A DNA stretch of 64,000 bases. It comes from Saccharina japonica. Its lineage: Eukaryota > Sar > Phaeophyceae > Laminariales > Laminariaceae. The stretch lies in the NCBI GenBank assembly GCA_008828725.1, contig MEHQ01003384.1, positions 62,001 through 126,000 of the forward strand. Direction: 5' to 3'. A program made the translations under genes and the position numbers. Shown in pieces: positions 11,489-21,935 of the stretch; positions within the stretch are counted from its first letter, which is position 1; the number at the start of each line of letters is the position of its first letter. The notes under the pieces were generated by a model. It searched no databases. It was not told where the DNA came from and saw only the letters and a list, made by a program, of their open reading frames with translations.

Positions 11489-11662
11489 GGGGAGATAAAA
11501 GGTCGTTTTCAATGTCTCGGTTCACCCCCTGCACGCTCTTTCCACAGCCCAGCATGGTCAACTGATCAGCAGCTAAGTTGCTGATCAGCTGGCCATGTTG
11601 GGCTGTGGAAAGAGCGTAGAGCAGGAAAACAGACACATTGAAAACAAACCTTTTCTCTCCCC
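11489..11662. repeat. Palindromic foldback 2 (about 174 bp)
   Basis: A second, slightly diverged copy of the 11,241-11,416 palindrome, centred near 11,575. Integrase flanks point forward on its left and backward on its right, so this palindrome marks the turning point of the rearrangement. Confidence 0.75.
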
Positions 11663-12004
11663 ACACGACACGAAGTCGACGAGATTCCACGAACTCGGTG
11701 CCGTTGTCCGAGCGAAGGCACTCCCCGATGGACGGGACACACCCTTGGCGTTGATGTCGGCCAGAAAACCAGCCAAGACAATCGGGATGTCGGACTTCTG
11801 CTTCAAGAAATACGGCCATCTCAGCCGCGAGCAGTGGTCGACGATCATCACCAAGTCAGTGAGCACCGCCGGCAGGCGAAAGCTGCTTCCCAGATACAGA
11901 TCTACGAAAAGACGCTTCAGGGCCCTGCTGGAGCGGCACTCGGTCGTCCACGGCACCGCCATCCTCCTCCCCTTCGCCTCAGAACACCCAGCACATGAAA
12001 CCAA

Positions 12005-14188
12005 CTCTCCGAAACCTTATCCTTTTAGCACTGCACTGTACAGAAACCAGTATTTCAGTCTAATTCCAAGTGTTTTGTCCCCACATCGGGGCTGTAGTTC
12101 CTAAACGCTCAGAATACCCAAAACCACCCTAATCTCTCGATTGCACGACCCAACCCCTGTTTTATGTCGAAGCAATGCTGTGGAGGCGACATCTGATTTC
12201 ACCCAGGAAGATAAGCTGGATGACCCGAGCTGCGGCGGCGACGCCATGAGACCGGAAGGAGAGGAAGCTGCAGCGGAGGCAGCAGCAGCAGCAGCAGTAG
12301 TGTTTGCGGCATTGGGACTGGGAAGGGTTTTGAGTGAAATGTGACTGCCTACTTCTGGGTGTGAATGATTTCATTGTTTTGAGTTTTTGAATTGTGCATC
12401 TGACCGATTTTGATATATTCATATTGCGTTGAGAGAGCTAGTGTTTCGGATGACAAATAATCTCAAGTCTCGGGGCAGAATGACGACGACTGAAGTGACT
12501 ATGAACTGCACCAGAGGGCGCGTTCGGTCCAGATTGAATGTTTGTGGTTTTGAGTTTTGAGTCGTATTGCGCCATTGCGTAAATAACACGATTTGTCGAG
12601 CGGGATTTTATGTATACTTCCAAGTAATCTAGAACACAGGTGGATGGAGTTTCTGCAGTTACTTTCGAAGTGTATGGAGTTACATTTTTCCTGGTTCAGC
12701 TAGACACCGTACTGGGTACTAGTATACCGAGGTTATCCGGGAAAACCAGGGAGGAAATGTGCTTTTAATTTTCAGAGTTGGGGAAATTATTTGAGTCAAT
12801 TCTGCGGAAAAAGTCGTTTTGCCCTGGCTAATTCCGAGGACAATGACGTTTTCAACTGGCAACGGGTTTCGAGAGTTGTATATATGTTGTTCCAGCACAG
12901 AGGATGTTGATTTGAAGATACTGAGTGCTTATTTGAGGATTAGCTTTCTTTGTTGAGGATTTTTATTTTTGAGTTGCAGATTTGAGTTTGAGTTTCTGAG
13001 TTTGGTACGATCGCATTATGAGATTGCGATGTATCGACCCTGCGATACCGTGCCTTGTCATGCACAGAGCACGGGGGGTATCGTTACGGTCGTGTATAAT
13101 GAGCTAGGGGGACGTTGATTGTGTTCAGGAACACATAGGACCCATCGTATATTGAGGAGTCCCACGCTGGATAGGGATTATGGTAGTGGAATATTAAGAT
13201 ATCGGGATATTATGCGAGCCTCTCGATGTCCCTTTTTGTTTAGCCTCGGCGTTTTAGCTCCTTGTGCCACCGAGTCAGCTCGACAGCTCGACAGTAATTC
13301 AAGAGAAAGTTTATGTGTTATTGCTTCACGCGTTTCCGTGCCAGCTGCGTGTACACCTTTAGAGATCGATCAATAAAACCAGATGCATTGTGTTGAGAAA
13401 ATGACGACGAAAAAAACCCGGAAAAATAGTCGCGTGAGTCGCAAGCACAAACGAGCAGAACCTGAAGTGGCGGTATCAGGTAGGCCAGAATTTGGAATTT
13501 TGGTGCGGAGAACACCACACCACCACACCACGACATGGAAGAGAGACACCGACGGCGCAATCAACGTAATTGGGGGTCTGATACTCGTATATAGAAGTCG
13601 TGACTACGGTGCGCTATATATTATGCTATCTTCGTACTATTGATAATATGATACGCAGAACACCTTACCAGGTATACACCAGGTACCATATGCTTATTGT
13701 ACCAGATAATAAGTAAGAAGAGCCTGTTATAGCGGCGTGTGTCGCGGTCATGAACACGAACGTATTTTTGAGACTTCCGGAAGACACGTACCCACGTGTC
13801 ATATCAAACTCCATATCTCGATATCAGGTTCATAACACGCGCTGTGACAGGCAACGCAACGTCGACTATTTCACGTTTTCGCAAGACGATTGTCGGAGGT
13901 CGGAGCCATATGCCACATGCCGTACCTGCTATTTATAGCCCTGTCCTACAGCAGTAGGTCCTACGTACTCGTATAATACTACCTGGTATATATTGGTACC
14001 AGGTATCACAGCTGTGGTACAGCAGCGGTACAGCACATCCATTACTACGGCAAAATCAGTACTGAGTACCAGGGGTATGTACATAAAAACCAGGTACCGT
14101 ACTACTTTGAGTAGATAGATACTTATGTTTGTGAGCCTGAGATATGGGCTTCGACTCCTGGGACGACGAGTATCGTAAGCTGTCACAA
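12005..14188. other. No gene identified; decayed repeats
   Basis: Positions 12,046-12,110 resemble one arm of the TTAA-flanked hairpin at 60,033 (TTTTGTCCCCACATCGG). A short GCAGCAGCAG tract lies at 12,281-12,297. TACCWGGTA motifs are frequent at 13.66-14.10 kb. No exon could be supported. Confidence 0.45.
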
Positions 14189-14431
14189 CCTCGGACAGAT
14201 CATCGACTGCCACTTCAGGATGATCTACTGAATATCTGTCAGGGGAAGATAACCTCGCGGTCTGTATGATATAGCTCATGTTACCGGGTGGGAGCCGTAA
14301 GCATTGCATGATGTACTGTAGCACACCTGTTTCATGGGTTGGATCTGTACTTTACAGATCCTGCACAACCTCTTACAGCGTGGCAAGTGGGGAACTACAT
14401 ACAGATGATCTAGATCACGATCTGTCCGAGG
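14189..14431. mobile_element. Small TIR element, 243 bp (copy 1)
   Basis: The termini are inverted repeats of CCTCGGACAGATC. A relative lies in inverted orientation at 24,177-24,450, sharing TAGCTCATGTT, GGGTGGGAGCCGT, TTGGATCTGTAC and ACAACCTCT. No coding capacity. The superfamily is unassigned because the target duplication is unclear. Confidence 0.7.
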
Positions 14432-14563
14432 TCGGGTAAAGCGTTTGCGCCTTACGACTTGTACCTACCCTGCTGCTGATACAGCATTTGCCGAAAGCTT
14501 ACACAACCAAAGGGCAAAGTACACCCAGCCAAACGCCACAGAAGGCTCAGTGCAGCCTCTCAA

Positions 14564-14830
14564 ATGCTCCAATTCGTGCTCACTTTCCAGTCGAGCCTAG
14601 GAGAGTTCTTGAAGTTCTTGAAGCCGATGGACCCGGCTGGAGCCGTGGAGTGGAACGTTTGGTATCGTACAAGAGTCGCCACGTTTGACGAGCATGATGC
14701 AGGCCTAATTCTAGGCCATACCGACTGTGCAAGTGCAACAGAGCGAATCATGAGGCTAGTCGAACGTCGAGTGCCGTTCGCCTCCCTCTCCCTTGTATCC
14801 TCGCGGCAGCTAGAGCTCGGTGAGTTCTGA
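14564..14830 (+). other. Unrecognised open frame, coding-like
   Basis: An open frame of about 88 codons with non-repetitive composition (SSLGEFLKFLKPMDPAGAVE near the start). A possible splice donor, CTCGGTGAGTTC, lies at 14,815-14,826. No family was recognised. It could be a host exon or part of an old element; the evidence does not separate these. Confidence 0.3.
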
Positions 14831-15936
14831 CCTTGCAGCTTGGCTGGCGGTCTCTGCCCAATAGTCGGCGAATAACCACCCTCTTGAGCAAAGCCATCCC
14901 TGGTCGATGGAACTCCTGCTTGAACCCAGACGACCAAAAACTTTCGGCTTTCTCGTGACTCGTGCACCAGTGCTCGTACCCCTTAGCACCCTCTTGATCA
15001 ACTACTGCGGTGAGGTGAAGCTTCAGCGATGGGGAAAGCCAGGGGACCGAAGCGTAAGGAAGCGCCGGCGCGCAAACGTCTTCAACAGGGCAACAGCGGG
15101 CTCCTCCACAAGCCGGCCCATAGGAACCAGAACGGAGGGGCGCACCGCGCTGCAGGCCTAGATGGTGAGTGGTGAGGCCAAGGGCTTGGGTGGGGTGAGG
15201 GTGCTTGCATGACGTGACATAGAGAGAGTTTGCCTCAGGTGAAGTCGACTACCTGATGTATCATAGGTACATTCGTAGGTGCTTCTGTTTTTGTCGACGT
15301 TGCGCAGCAGGGTATTTTTGGGTATGATACCTGTACACGTCTTCTCTATTGGCGCTGTTCCCAACAACCCCGAACCACCCCCTCTCCCCTCTCATGTTTT
15401 CTCCGCGTCCAATGTCCAATCGTTGCCTCTGCTTTGACCTCTACGTATACCTCCCGGGGTACCTCTTCACATTTGCTCCTCTCCATGGCCGCTGGTGCTA
15501 GGCGGGGCGCTCATGGGAAAGTGAGTGGGCATGCCGGATGCTGTACGTACAGTTAGTTGTCGTTCGCCGCCGCTACTGTGTACAGATCACGTGTCCAAAT
15601 CGATACGTAGAGTGCGTTGTCAAGGACTACCCGCAGGTATATCGTTGCAAAGCACTGTCAGCTATCAGCTCGTGCCATCCGGTACCTCCGCTCTGCATAC
15701 CTGGTATACCATGTACCAGGTATACAACAGCAGTACCAACAATGACCTACAGCTGTGCTTTAAAAGTACACTGCCGCTTGTACGAAGTCGTATTGCTGTC
15801 TTACCTATCTCGCACGTATATACCTGGTACGTCGGACGGAGTACGAGCTCCTTGGTGTGAGCTCCGTAAAGGGCCTGCAAAGCATACGCTTTACGAGTAC
15901 GAGTACACCTGACTCTAAAATACCGTGGGAGGTGTA

Positions 15937-16110
15937 GGGCAACTCGCGCTCGCGGGCAGCCCGAACACTGAACCCTCCCACCAACGCTACGAGTATATAC
16001 ATACTTCGTATGATACGAGAAGGGCAACTCGCGCTCGCGTTGGTGCGGGCAGCCCGAACACTGAACCCTCCCACCAACGCTACGAGTATATACATACTTC
16101 GTATGATACG
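15937..16110 (+). repeat. Recent tandem duplication of about 85-90 bp
   Basis: Two head-to-tail copies (15,937-16,018 and 16,020-16,110) are nearly identical, each with GGGCAACTCGCGCTCGCG and ACACTGAACCCTCCCACC. The second copy has a few extra bases (TTGGTGC). Confidence 0.85.
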
Positions 16111-16695
16111 AACTGTCGTTCCTGCGCGACTTTGGAGGTCGGAGGGCGTTGAAATTGATGCTCTCGGCCAGAGTCTCATTGAATCGCCACTCATGAGGTC
16201 TTCCGTCGTGTTCGTAGTCTATGATGTCTGATATCGAGAGTCGTTGGAATGTTGGAACAGCGCGACCTTGCTTGTATCTTCTTCGCGTACATTATGTGCA
16301 CCACAGCAGCAGCAGCAGCAGTAGTTGCGGCTTCGCTTCGTGGTTGGAGGGGGAGTGGGGGGTGAGGGGAGGGGGCGGGGGTTCTGCCGCGCTATTGATA
16401 GTAGTTATTCGGTGTACGTGCACGTTTCGTCTGGTCGGCGATCGATCGACAGCAGTCCTGCTGTCCTCCTCGCCCTGGCCGATGCAGAGGCTTCGTACGT
16501 ACGAGTGCTTCGAAGGGAAGCTCAAGTATACCGGAACGTTGTTGTTTCGTGCCATACATACATCGTATACGTATATGCACCGCGTGACTCTCGCCGTGCT
16601 TGTCTCTCAAGAGTCCCTTCCCGCTATGTACCACTGCTGCCGTGTGTGTCGCTTCGCTCTCTGCTTACTGCCGTTCTTGTTTCGGTCCTGCCCAG

Positions 16696-16783
16696 GAGAA
16701 CGCTGAGCCAGCAGCTACTGGCCCCGAACAAACGATCCCGCGGAGGCAAGAGACGGCGAAAGAGCGACGGTCCGCTTGCGAAG
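16696..16783 (+). CDS. Internal exon with a basic, NLS-like segment
   Basis: An AG acceptor after TTCGGTCCTGCCCAG and a GTGCGA donor bound 88 bp. In the frame that joins in phase to the next exon, the peptide includes APNKRSRGGKRRRKSDG, a dense basic cluster like a nuclear localisation signal. The next plus-strand exon, 17,722-17,826, joins at phase 0. The function is unknown. The exon may belong to the lipase gene downstream or to a separate gene. Upstream exons were not found. Confidence 0.4.
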
Positions 16784-16936
16784 GTGCGAACTGGTGCTGC
16801 TGCTGCCGCTGCTGTCTCTGTTTGGCGTCTTGCGCACAGCATAACCATCCGGTATCGTCGTAAGCTAGCTTCGACCCACGTCGGCCAATGCTCGATGGCG
16901 TTTATGGTACTAATAGTATCTGGTGTGTAAGTATAA

Positions 16937-17149
16937 GGGCCCGTTTTAACGAAGAAAAAAAAAATCAATATGGAAAAGAAAAATCAAATCCGCTTTTCAT
17001 TGGTCAGAACCCGCACCACCACCCAAGATTATACCCCAAGCTTCTAATCTTTGGTGCTGGTGCGTGCGTTCACCAATGAAAAGCGAATTTGAATTTTTAT
17101 TTTTCCAAATTGAATTTATTTTATACCAGGTACTCGTTACTATGGGCCC
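16937..17149. mobile_element. PIF/Harbinger-type MITE, 213 bp
   Basis: Terminal inverted repeats of the form GGGCCCRTWRTAACGA are flanked on both sides by TAA (16,934-16,936 and 17,150-17,152), the 3-bp duplication typical of PIF/Harbinger. An inner inverted pair (CGCTTTTCATTGGT / ACCAATGAAAAGCG) gives a long hairpin. It sits in the intron between the 16,696 and 17,722 exons. Confidence 0.75.
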
Positions 17150-17721
17150 TAAAGCAGACGAGCTATATGCCAAAAGCAAAGCTTGCCGCCAACAGGGACC
17201 CACCCACCCACCCACCCACCCGCAAGCACGCACACACGCGCGCACGGCTGTTACTGGTGCGAGCGGGAGAGACCGGTCCGCTTGATCCCGGTGCCAGATC
17301 GCTAAAAACCCGAACGAACTTCCAGCGACGTTTTTGACCGTGCCCTGGGTAAAGGTCGGGGTACTATTAATATTAATACCTATCAATACAGTATGCCAGT
17401 ATGTCAGTATGCACAGAGATCTACCTATACGTGCTCGTTTCGTTTGGTTTGTTTTCGTCGGCGGGTGGGTGAGTGAGTGGGTGCCAACTAGAGTTCTCGC
17501 CGGAAGCATGAACATTCCGTTGGCACGGGCGCACTGCACTACACGCACCAGTACATGGAACCGGCGCCGACGCGGAGAACGGGCATGATGCACGCTTCTT
17601 TTTTTCATTGTTGTGTGGTGGTTTGTTTGGTCTGTTCCGACGCGTTGTTTGTTTGTTTGTTTGTTTTTGTTTGTTTTTTTCTTGTTTTTTTTTTGTGTGT
17701 GTGTGTTTTTTTTTTCTGCAG

Positions 17722-17826
17722 CCTGGATCGTCGGAGGCTGCGGTGATCCAAGCGGAGTACGCGGCCGTAGACGCGCGCGAGAAGGCCAAGCTGGACGCCG
17801 ATGAAGCACACCGAACGCGAGCCCCA
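17722..17826 (+). CDS. Internal exon, charged helix-like segment
   Basis: A strong polypyrimidine tract and TTTCTGCAG precede the exon. It is exactly 35 codons long and ends at a GTGAGG donor. The peptide starts PGSSEAAVIQAEYAAVD and continues with alternating K/E/D residues, which suggests a helix or coiled coil. A second donor, GTGAGC at 17,880, would lengthen it. It joins in phase with 16,696-16,783. No family recognised. Confidence 0.5.
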
Positions 17827-18155
17827 GTGAGGGTGCGGCTGGCGCCCGCGACCGCGTCGCTGCGCATGCCGAGTGAAGGGTGAGCGCTGAAACGTGGCGG
17901 GGCATGTTCCATGCCATGCCATGCCATGACATGACATATCATACGTGCGATATGGTCGTTTGGGTTTTATCTTGTCAACCGCCTTGCCATGCCACGGCAT
18001 GACATACGTGCGATATGGTCGCTCGGTTTTTTATCTTGTCAACCCCCCTTACTACTCTTTCGGGGGACTATTATTATTTATAGTAGGAATCTACTAATGA
18101 AAGCCCAGTATGGTCCCAAAACGCATATACGAAGTATATAGAAGCACTATACATA

Positions 18156-18239
18156 CTACCACTATGTCCCGAATTATAAGCACCGTTATGATTGAATATT
18201 AATGTGTAAAAGGATCTTATATTTCGGGACATAGTGGTA
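18156..18239. mobile_element. Stowaway-like (Tc1/mariner) MITE, about 84 bp
   Basis: The ends are inverted copies of CTACCACTATGTCCCGAA next to TA dinucleotides. Size, TA target and the GTCCCGAAA-type terminus resemble Stowaway MITEs. A related hairpin (CTACCACCCTGTCCCGAAAC) lies in every X segment of the array, for example 33,355-33,440. Confidence 0.65.
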
Positions 18240-18389
18240 TAAAGTAGTTTGGGCTGGTCGGTGTTGCTTGCCCGGTTACGTGCAGGCCTGGTGTGATATA
18301 GAGGAAGACTACTGCTGTTACCAAGATGCGTACTACTAATACTGCGGCTTGACGAGTAGGGGCCGGGCGATTAGACTACCGTAGTGGCG

Positions 18390-18852
18390 GACTTGGGAGG
18401 CTAAAGGAGGGTACAAAACAGAATCCAGTGGGAAAACAGAAGCCCCTTCCGCTGTTGTCTAAACTTGAAAATTTGTCACCCCCGTGGTGGCAAAGCATTA
18501 GAGAGTGGAACTCACATAGTGGGAGAACGTGAAGTGTGCACGGAGGAAAGGGATGTGTTGGATGACATGGGAAAAATAGACGGGTGTGACATGGAGAAGT
18601 CTGGTGCACTAGATAGTAGCGAGCAAACGATCGCTATCGTAGGAGACAGATGATGGCCACAGCCGGCGGAACAGGAAGGGAACACGTAACATGAGTAAAT
18701 CGTTTCTATGTAATATATGGAAACAACTTAACGAGCGCATAAAATTGGAGGTGTCTCTATGAGGAGTAGGAACGGTGCTCCGTCTCGAAAGGGATTCGTG
18801 GTCAATGGTCAAATGACTAAGGCAAGCAACAAATGGGTAAGCCCCCCCCCGC
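18390..18852 (+). repeat. C-tailed interspersed repeat, R1 type, long copy
   Basis: About 460 bp, matching 30,600-31,100 along its length: TAGTGGGAGA, AAATAGACG, TGGTGCACTA, TAATATATGGAAACAA, GGAGGTGTCTCTAT, CGTCTCGAAAG, GGTCAAATGACTAAGGCAAG. It ends AACAAATGGGTAAG followed by a C run. It has no recognisable coding sequence. It lies just before the lipase exon. Confidence 0.8.
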
Positions 18853-18895
18853 CGCCGCCATGTACCCCGTTGCTCCTGCGTGTTTCCGGCCTCAG

Positions 18896-19075
18896 CTATG
18901 ACCCAGCTGTGCGCGGTGGACCTGACGTACTCCAAGGCTCTGGGAGACATCCCCATCCTCGCCATCGCCTTTGCTCCGCCCAGGATCGGCAACAAGCACC
19001 TCGCGCAGTGGGTGGAGAAGCAGGAGAACCTGCGCATCTTGAGGGTCAGGAACCCCATCGATGACGTTACCAACC
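18896..19075 (+). CDS. Class 3 lipase exon (Lipase_3, alpha/beta hydrolase)
   Basis: The exon is 180 bp, bounded by GGCCTCAG and a GTGAGTTC donor. Its translation holds the hallmark that follows the nucleophile elbow of fungal-type class 3 lipases: a helix (MTQLCAVDL), then ILAIAFAPPRIGNK, then LRILRVRNPIDDVTN. In the family the consensus is FGAPRVGN...RVVN..D.V; the aspartate of IDDV is in the place of the catalytic acid. The exon starts with a codon fragment completing A, just as expected after an upstream GHSLGG exon. That exon, which would carry the catalytic serine, was not found between 17.8 and 18.9 kb. The final histidine exon was also not found. The likely activity is hydrolysis of acylglycerols or phospholipids. 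Confidence 0.8.
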
Positions 19076-19519
19076 GTGAGTTCAGGACACAACCAGCAGA
19101 AGCAGAAGCCGTTGTATTTTTGTTTGTTTTTTCGTTGCTTTGTTTATCCTTCGCCCGATCGGTAAAATATATTGATATCGTTCTTGATACACGATACCAA
19201 GGTATGTGTTACTGCTGCTGTATAATACGAACGAAACAGTTTTTTTTTGTTTTTACATGGCTCCAAAAAATAGAAACACCGATTTTCAGGTGACTACAGT
19301 CGTTTTTTATTTTACTTTTTCACGGATGTTATATGTACGACTGTCAATCTCTACGATCGAATTCTGATGAATTTCTTGGAAACTTCCGCCAACACACTCA
19401 AGTTGACGACGGTGATGAATGCCCTGCTGCTCGAATTTCTAGCGACAGCTAATCATACATGTGTGACACTATTAATATATGTTTGTGTTTGTTGCTCCTG
19501 AGGCATTCTTCCGCTCCGG

Positions 19520-19553
19520 NCCTCTCCTCTCCTCTCCTCTCCTCTCCTCTCCC
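19520..19553. other. Single N and CCTCT microsatellite
   Basis: One undetermined base at 19,520 is followed at once by a CTCTC/CCTCT tract. Here the N sits at a simple repeat, unlike the three Ns at array borders. Confidence 0.8.
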
Positions 19554-19564
19554 CTCCACGGCAG

Positions 19565-19646
19565 TGCGGAATCCATGGCGTCCATGCGCGCGTCGAGCTC
19601 CGCCCGGATGGTTGAAGCCTTGCTGCAGAGCATCAGCGACGATCCA
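19565..19646 (+). CDS. Internal exon, probably of the gene ending at 21,205
   Basis: An AG acceptor (CCACGGCAG) and a GTGAGT donor bound 82 bp. The frame gives AESMASMRASSSARMVEALL and then QSISDDP. It joins at phase 0 to the terminal exon at 20,813. The link back to the lipase exon at 18,896-19,075 is not in phase, so if it is one gene at least one exon lies between them. No domain recognised. Confidence 0.55.
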
Positions 19647-20812
19647 GTGAGTGTGGCTGGGGTAGAAAAAGGACGCATGCTAAACGATAAGAGATGCACC
19701 GTGTTTTTATCTTTATGTTTAGGGTGGTCACTTGAGGAGCTCTATGCCTTCCTCTCACCCAAACTACACCCGATGAGCAATCGATACCATGGCCAAAGTA
19801 TGCAATGAGACAAATTGGAAGACAAGAATGAAATGAAAGTCCGAGGATTTTGGGTTAAGGAGGCTTTAATAGATCGTTCGGAAAAACGTTTCGCCAAAAA
19901 GTGGTATACCTCTATTCTGGTAGCAGGCGTCAAAGGGTCTCTTACCGTTGTCGTCCTTTTGAGTTATTCATAGTTGGCTTCGATGTCGCGTTTGCCATGC
20001 CACCTGTGCATGATGTTACGCTCCCGTGGGTCAATACGTACGTACACGTGACGATGTACACCTGAGGGTCAGGGTTGGGTGTAGTACTCGTGCAGCTGGC
20101 GGTGGGTGGTGCCCAGTAGTTGCTGTGGTGTGAAGGGCTCTACTTGTGTGCGCTGTGGACGCGCTGGCGAAAACGGGTGCTGGGTCGGCCGTGGTGGTGG
20201 ATGGGAGGGTATACATGCAGCGTGCTTCCGGAGTTTTTTTTTCTGGTAGTCGGCAATACCCTCGCTCTCACTGTGTCCCTACAGACATGCTTGTCGTTGT
20301 CTGCGATCGGGTTTCGACTCTTTGCAGCATTGTTGATGCTTCTCGCAAGGAGGTGTGTACCCGTGTCATGCATGGCTGTAGACGTTCGAGGCAGGGAGAG
20401 GGGGTTGGGGCGGAGGTGGAGGTCAGTTTTTTTTCGTGGCTCCTATGTTGTGGTGGTTTTATGTTTTCGTGCTCTCGCTTCGGCCGGTCGCCATTTTCGG
20501 GACTTGATACGGAAAGTCTCTACCCATTGCTGGAAGAGAGCTCGAACGAATACTAACCGGAAGCGTATGTACTCGCGCACAACGCACCACGGCAGGAGAG
20601 GGCTCATTTAGCGTGATATAGCGGCCGAAGATGCTTGCTTCCTTCATCCAGAGGCAACTTCCTCAAACCGCGGGACGTTTATACCACCCCCCCCCTCCCC
20701 CGCGCTTTCTGCCCATCCATACACCGGCACGCTTTATCTGCGCGTCTTGCCCTGTTCTATGTCCCTCTCTCTATCCCTCTCTATCTCTCCCTGTCTCTGC
20801 CTCTGACCTCAG

Positions 20813-21205
20813 GCGCCGGACGCACCACCGGCTCGTCCCGTGCGCTCCGCCGGCCGCAAGCGCAAGGGGAACCCTTTCGCGGCGTTGGGGGGGGACTCCG
20901 ACTCCGACTCCGAACCAGAACCCTCGAACGAGCCCGTCTGGAGAGGCGGCGCCGGACTATCAGGGGGCGGCAGCAGCAGCAGCTCGGCCGGAGCCGGCTT
21001 ATCGTTCGCTTCTCCCTCGGATTTCATCGGGTTCTCGCATGGTGGCGGCGGTGGCGGCAGCAGTAGCGGCGGCAGCGGGAGCGGGGTCAGGAGCGGGGCG
21101 GGTTCGGCGGGGTGGTCATCTGGAGTTGGAGCGAGGATGGCGCCGCTGCAAGAGGCAGGAGGGGCTGGGAATGGCGACGACGAGGAGGAGGATCCTGACC
21201 TGTGA
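20813..21205 (+). CDS. Terminal exon, disordered acidic and serine/glycine-rich C-terminus
   Basis: The acceptor TCTGACCTCAG is followed by 130 codons and TGA at 21,203-21,205. The peptide begins APDAPPARPVRSAGRKRKG, continues NPFAALGGDSDSDSEPEP, then a Ser/Gly-rich tract, and ends NGDDEEEDPDL. A basic NLS-like patch followed by acidic and Ser/Gly-rich tracts suggests a disordered tail. It joins in phase after 19,565-19,646. It may be the tail of the lipase gene. The antisense open frame over the same interval is proline-rich and looks like a shadow. Confidence 0.6.
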   Translation, partial: APDAPPARPVRSAGRKRKGNPFAALGGDSDSDSEPEPSNEPVWRGGAGLSGGGSSSSSAGAGLSFASPSDFIGFSHGGGGGGSSSGGSGSGVRSGAGSAGWSSGVGARMAPLQEAGGAGNGDDEEEDPDL

Positions 21206-21814
21206 CTTAGCTCTCGGGGGGGGGGAAGGGGAGTTCGGGGTCGACCTGCGCGCTTAAAAAGGGGGAAGCAAGGGCGAGACCCCTTTTTGAGCGGGTGTTG
21301 TACATTCTGGTGGCTTGATTGTTCGGGGGGATTTGGGGGGGGGGGGGGGGGGGGGGGCCCCGGGGGGGGGGGGGGGGGGGGGGGGGGTAATGTGCGGGAT
21401 GGAGCAACTAACGTATGGAGCAAAATCTGTACCGAGCAGAAGGTCGTTGGCGGGGAGCCGGTTAGGTAGCCTTGACGCAATAACGGTCTTGACGGGGCAA
21501 TCGCGGCAGTCTGTCTTGGCGCTTTTGTATTGGGCATGAGCATGGACACGAATGTGTGCGCAAGATAAAAATATTCACTCGGGCCGTGACCCGGAACTGA
21601 ACCCTCTCAGTTCCTTGAGTTAACGTCGACGACTGATGTTACGATTTCGTGTTGATACATAGCAAACGGTAACGTTTTGCTGCTGTGTTCCTTCCGTCCA
21701 GCACCGAACCTTAGCCGCACCGTGGCTAGCTAAGGACCGAAGCTCCCTTGAGTGGGGTGGGGCGTGCACTGCCCACAAGCTGGAGGGACCTGAAGATGGG
21801 TTTAAGGGGGTAGG
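21206..21814. other. G-run region, possible G-quadruplex, non-coding
   Basis: Very long G runs at 21,336-21,387, broken only by a CCCC, follow the terminal exon within 150 bp. No gene is supported to 21,814. Such runs can form quadruplexes and are also prone to length errors. Confidence 0.7.
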
Positions 21815-21935
21815 GGGTGTACTTCATTTTCATGCATGGCCGTAGTCGTATGGCCATAGACCCTCGCATCCCTACAATTTAAGGGGGGGGGGATGCGTAC
21901 TCATTTGTTACTTGCCTCAGTCATTTGACTTAAAA
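21815..21935 (-). repeat. Adjacent R2 and R1 C-tailed repeat 3' ends
   Basis: On the plus strand an R2 end (GTGTACTTCATTTTCATGC ... CGCATCCCTACAAT) is followed by a G run and an R1 end (GCGTACTCATTTGTTACTTG). The two families lie in the same orientation, one inserted at or next to the G run of the other. Confidence 0.75.

Larger units (their letters stand above)
11000..12004. mobile_element. Copia integrase fragments in opposed orientation, fossil
   Basis: Plus-strand pieces at about 11,040-11,240 and 11,424-11,488, and a minus-strand piece at about 11,663-12,004, all encode parts of a Copia integrase core (VDHCSRLGWPYFLK; RSDNGTEFVESRR). The opposed copies are separated by two palindromic foldbacks. 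The element is broken and rearranged, and no LTRs were identified around it. Confidence 0.8.

Noticed and set aside
20809-21549. 246-codon proline-rich antisense frame
   Set aside because: It is the shadow of the Ser/Gly-rich terminal exon and of the G runs; the plus-strand exon has a proper acceptor and in-phase partner.
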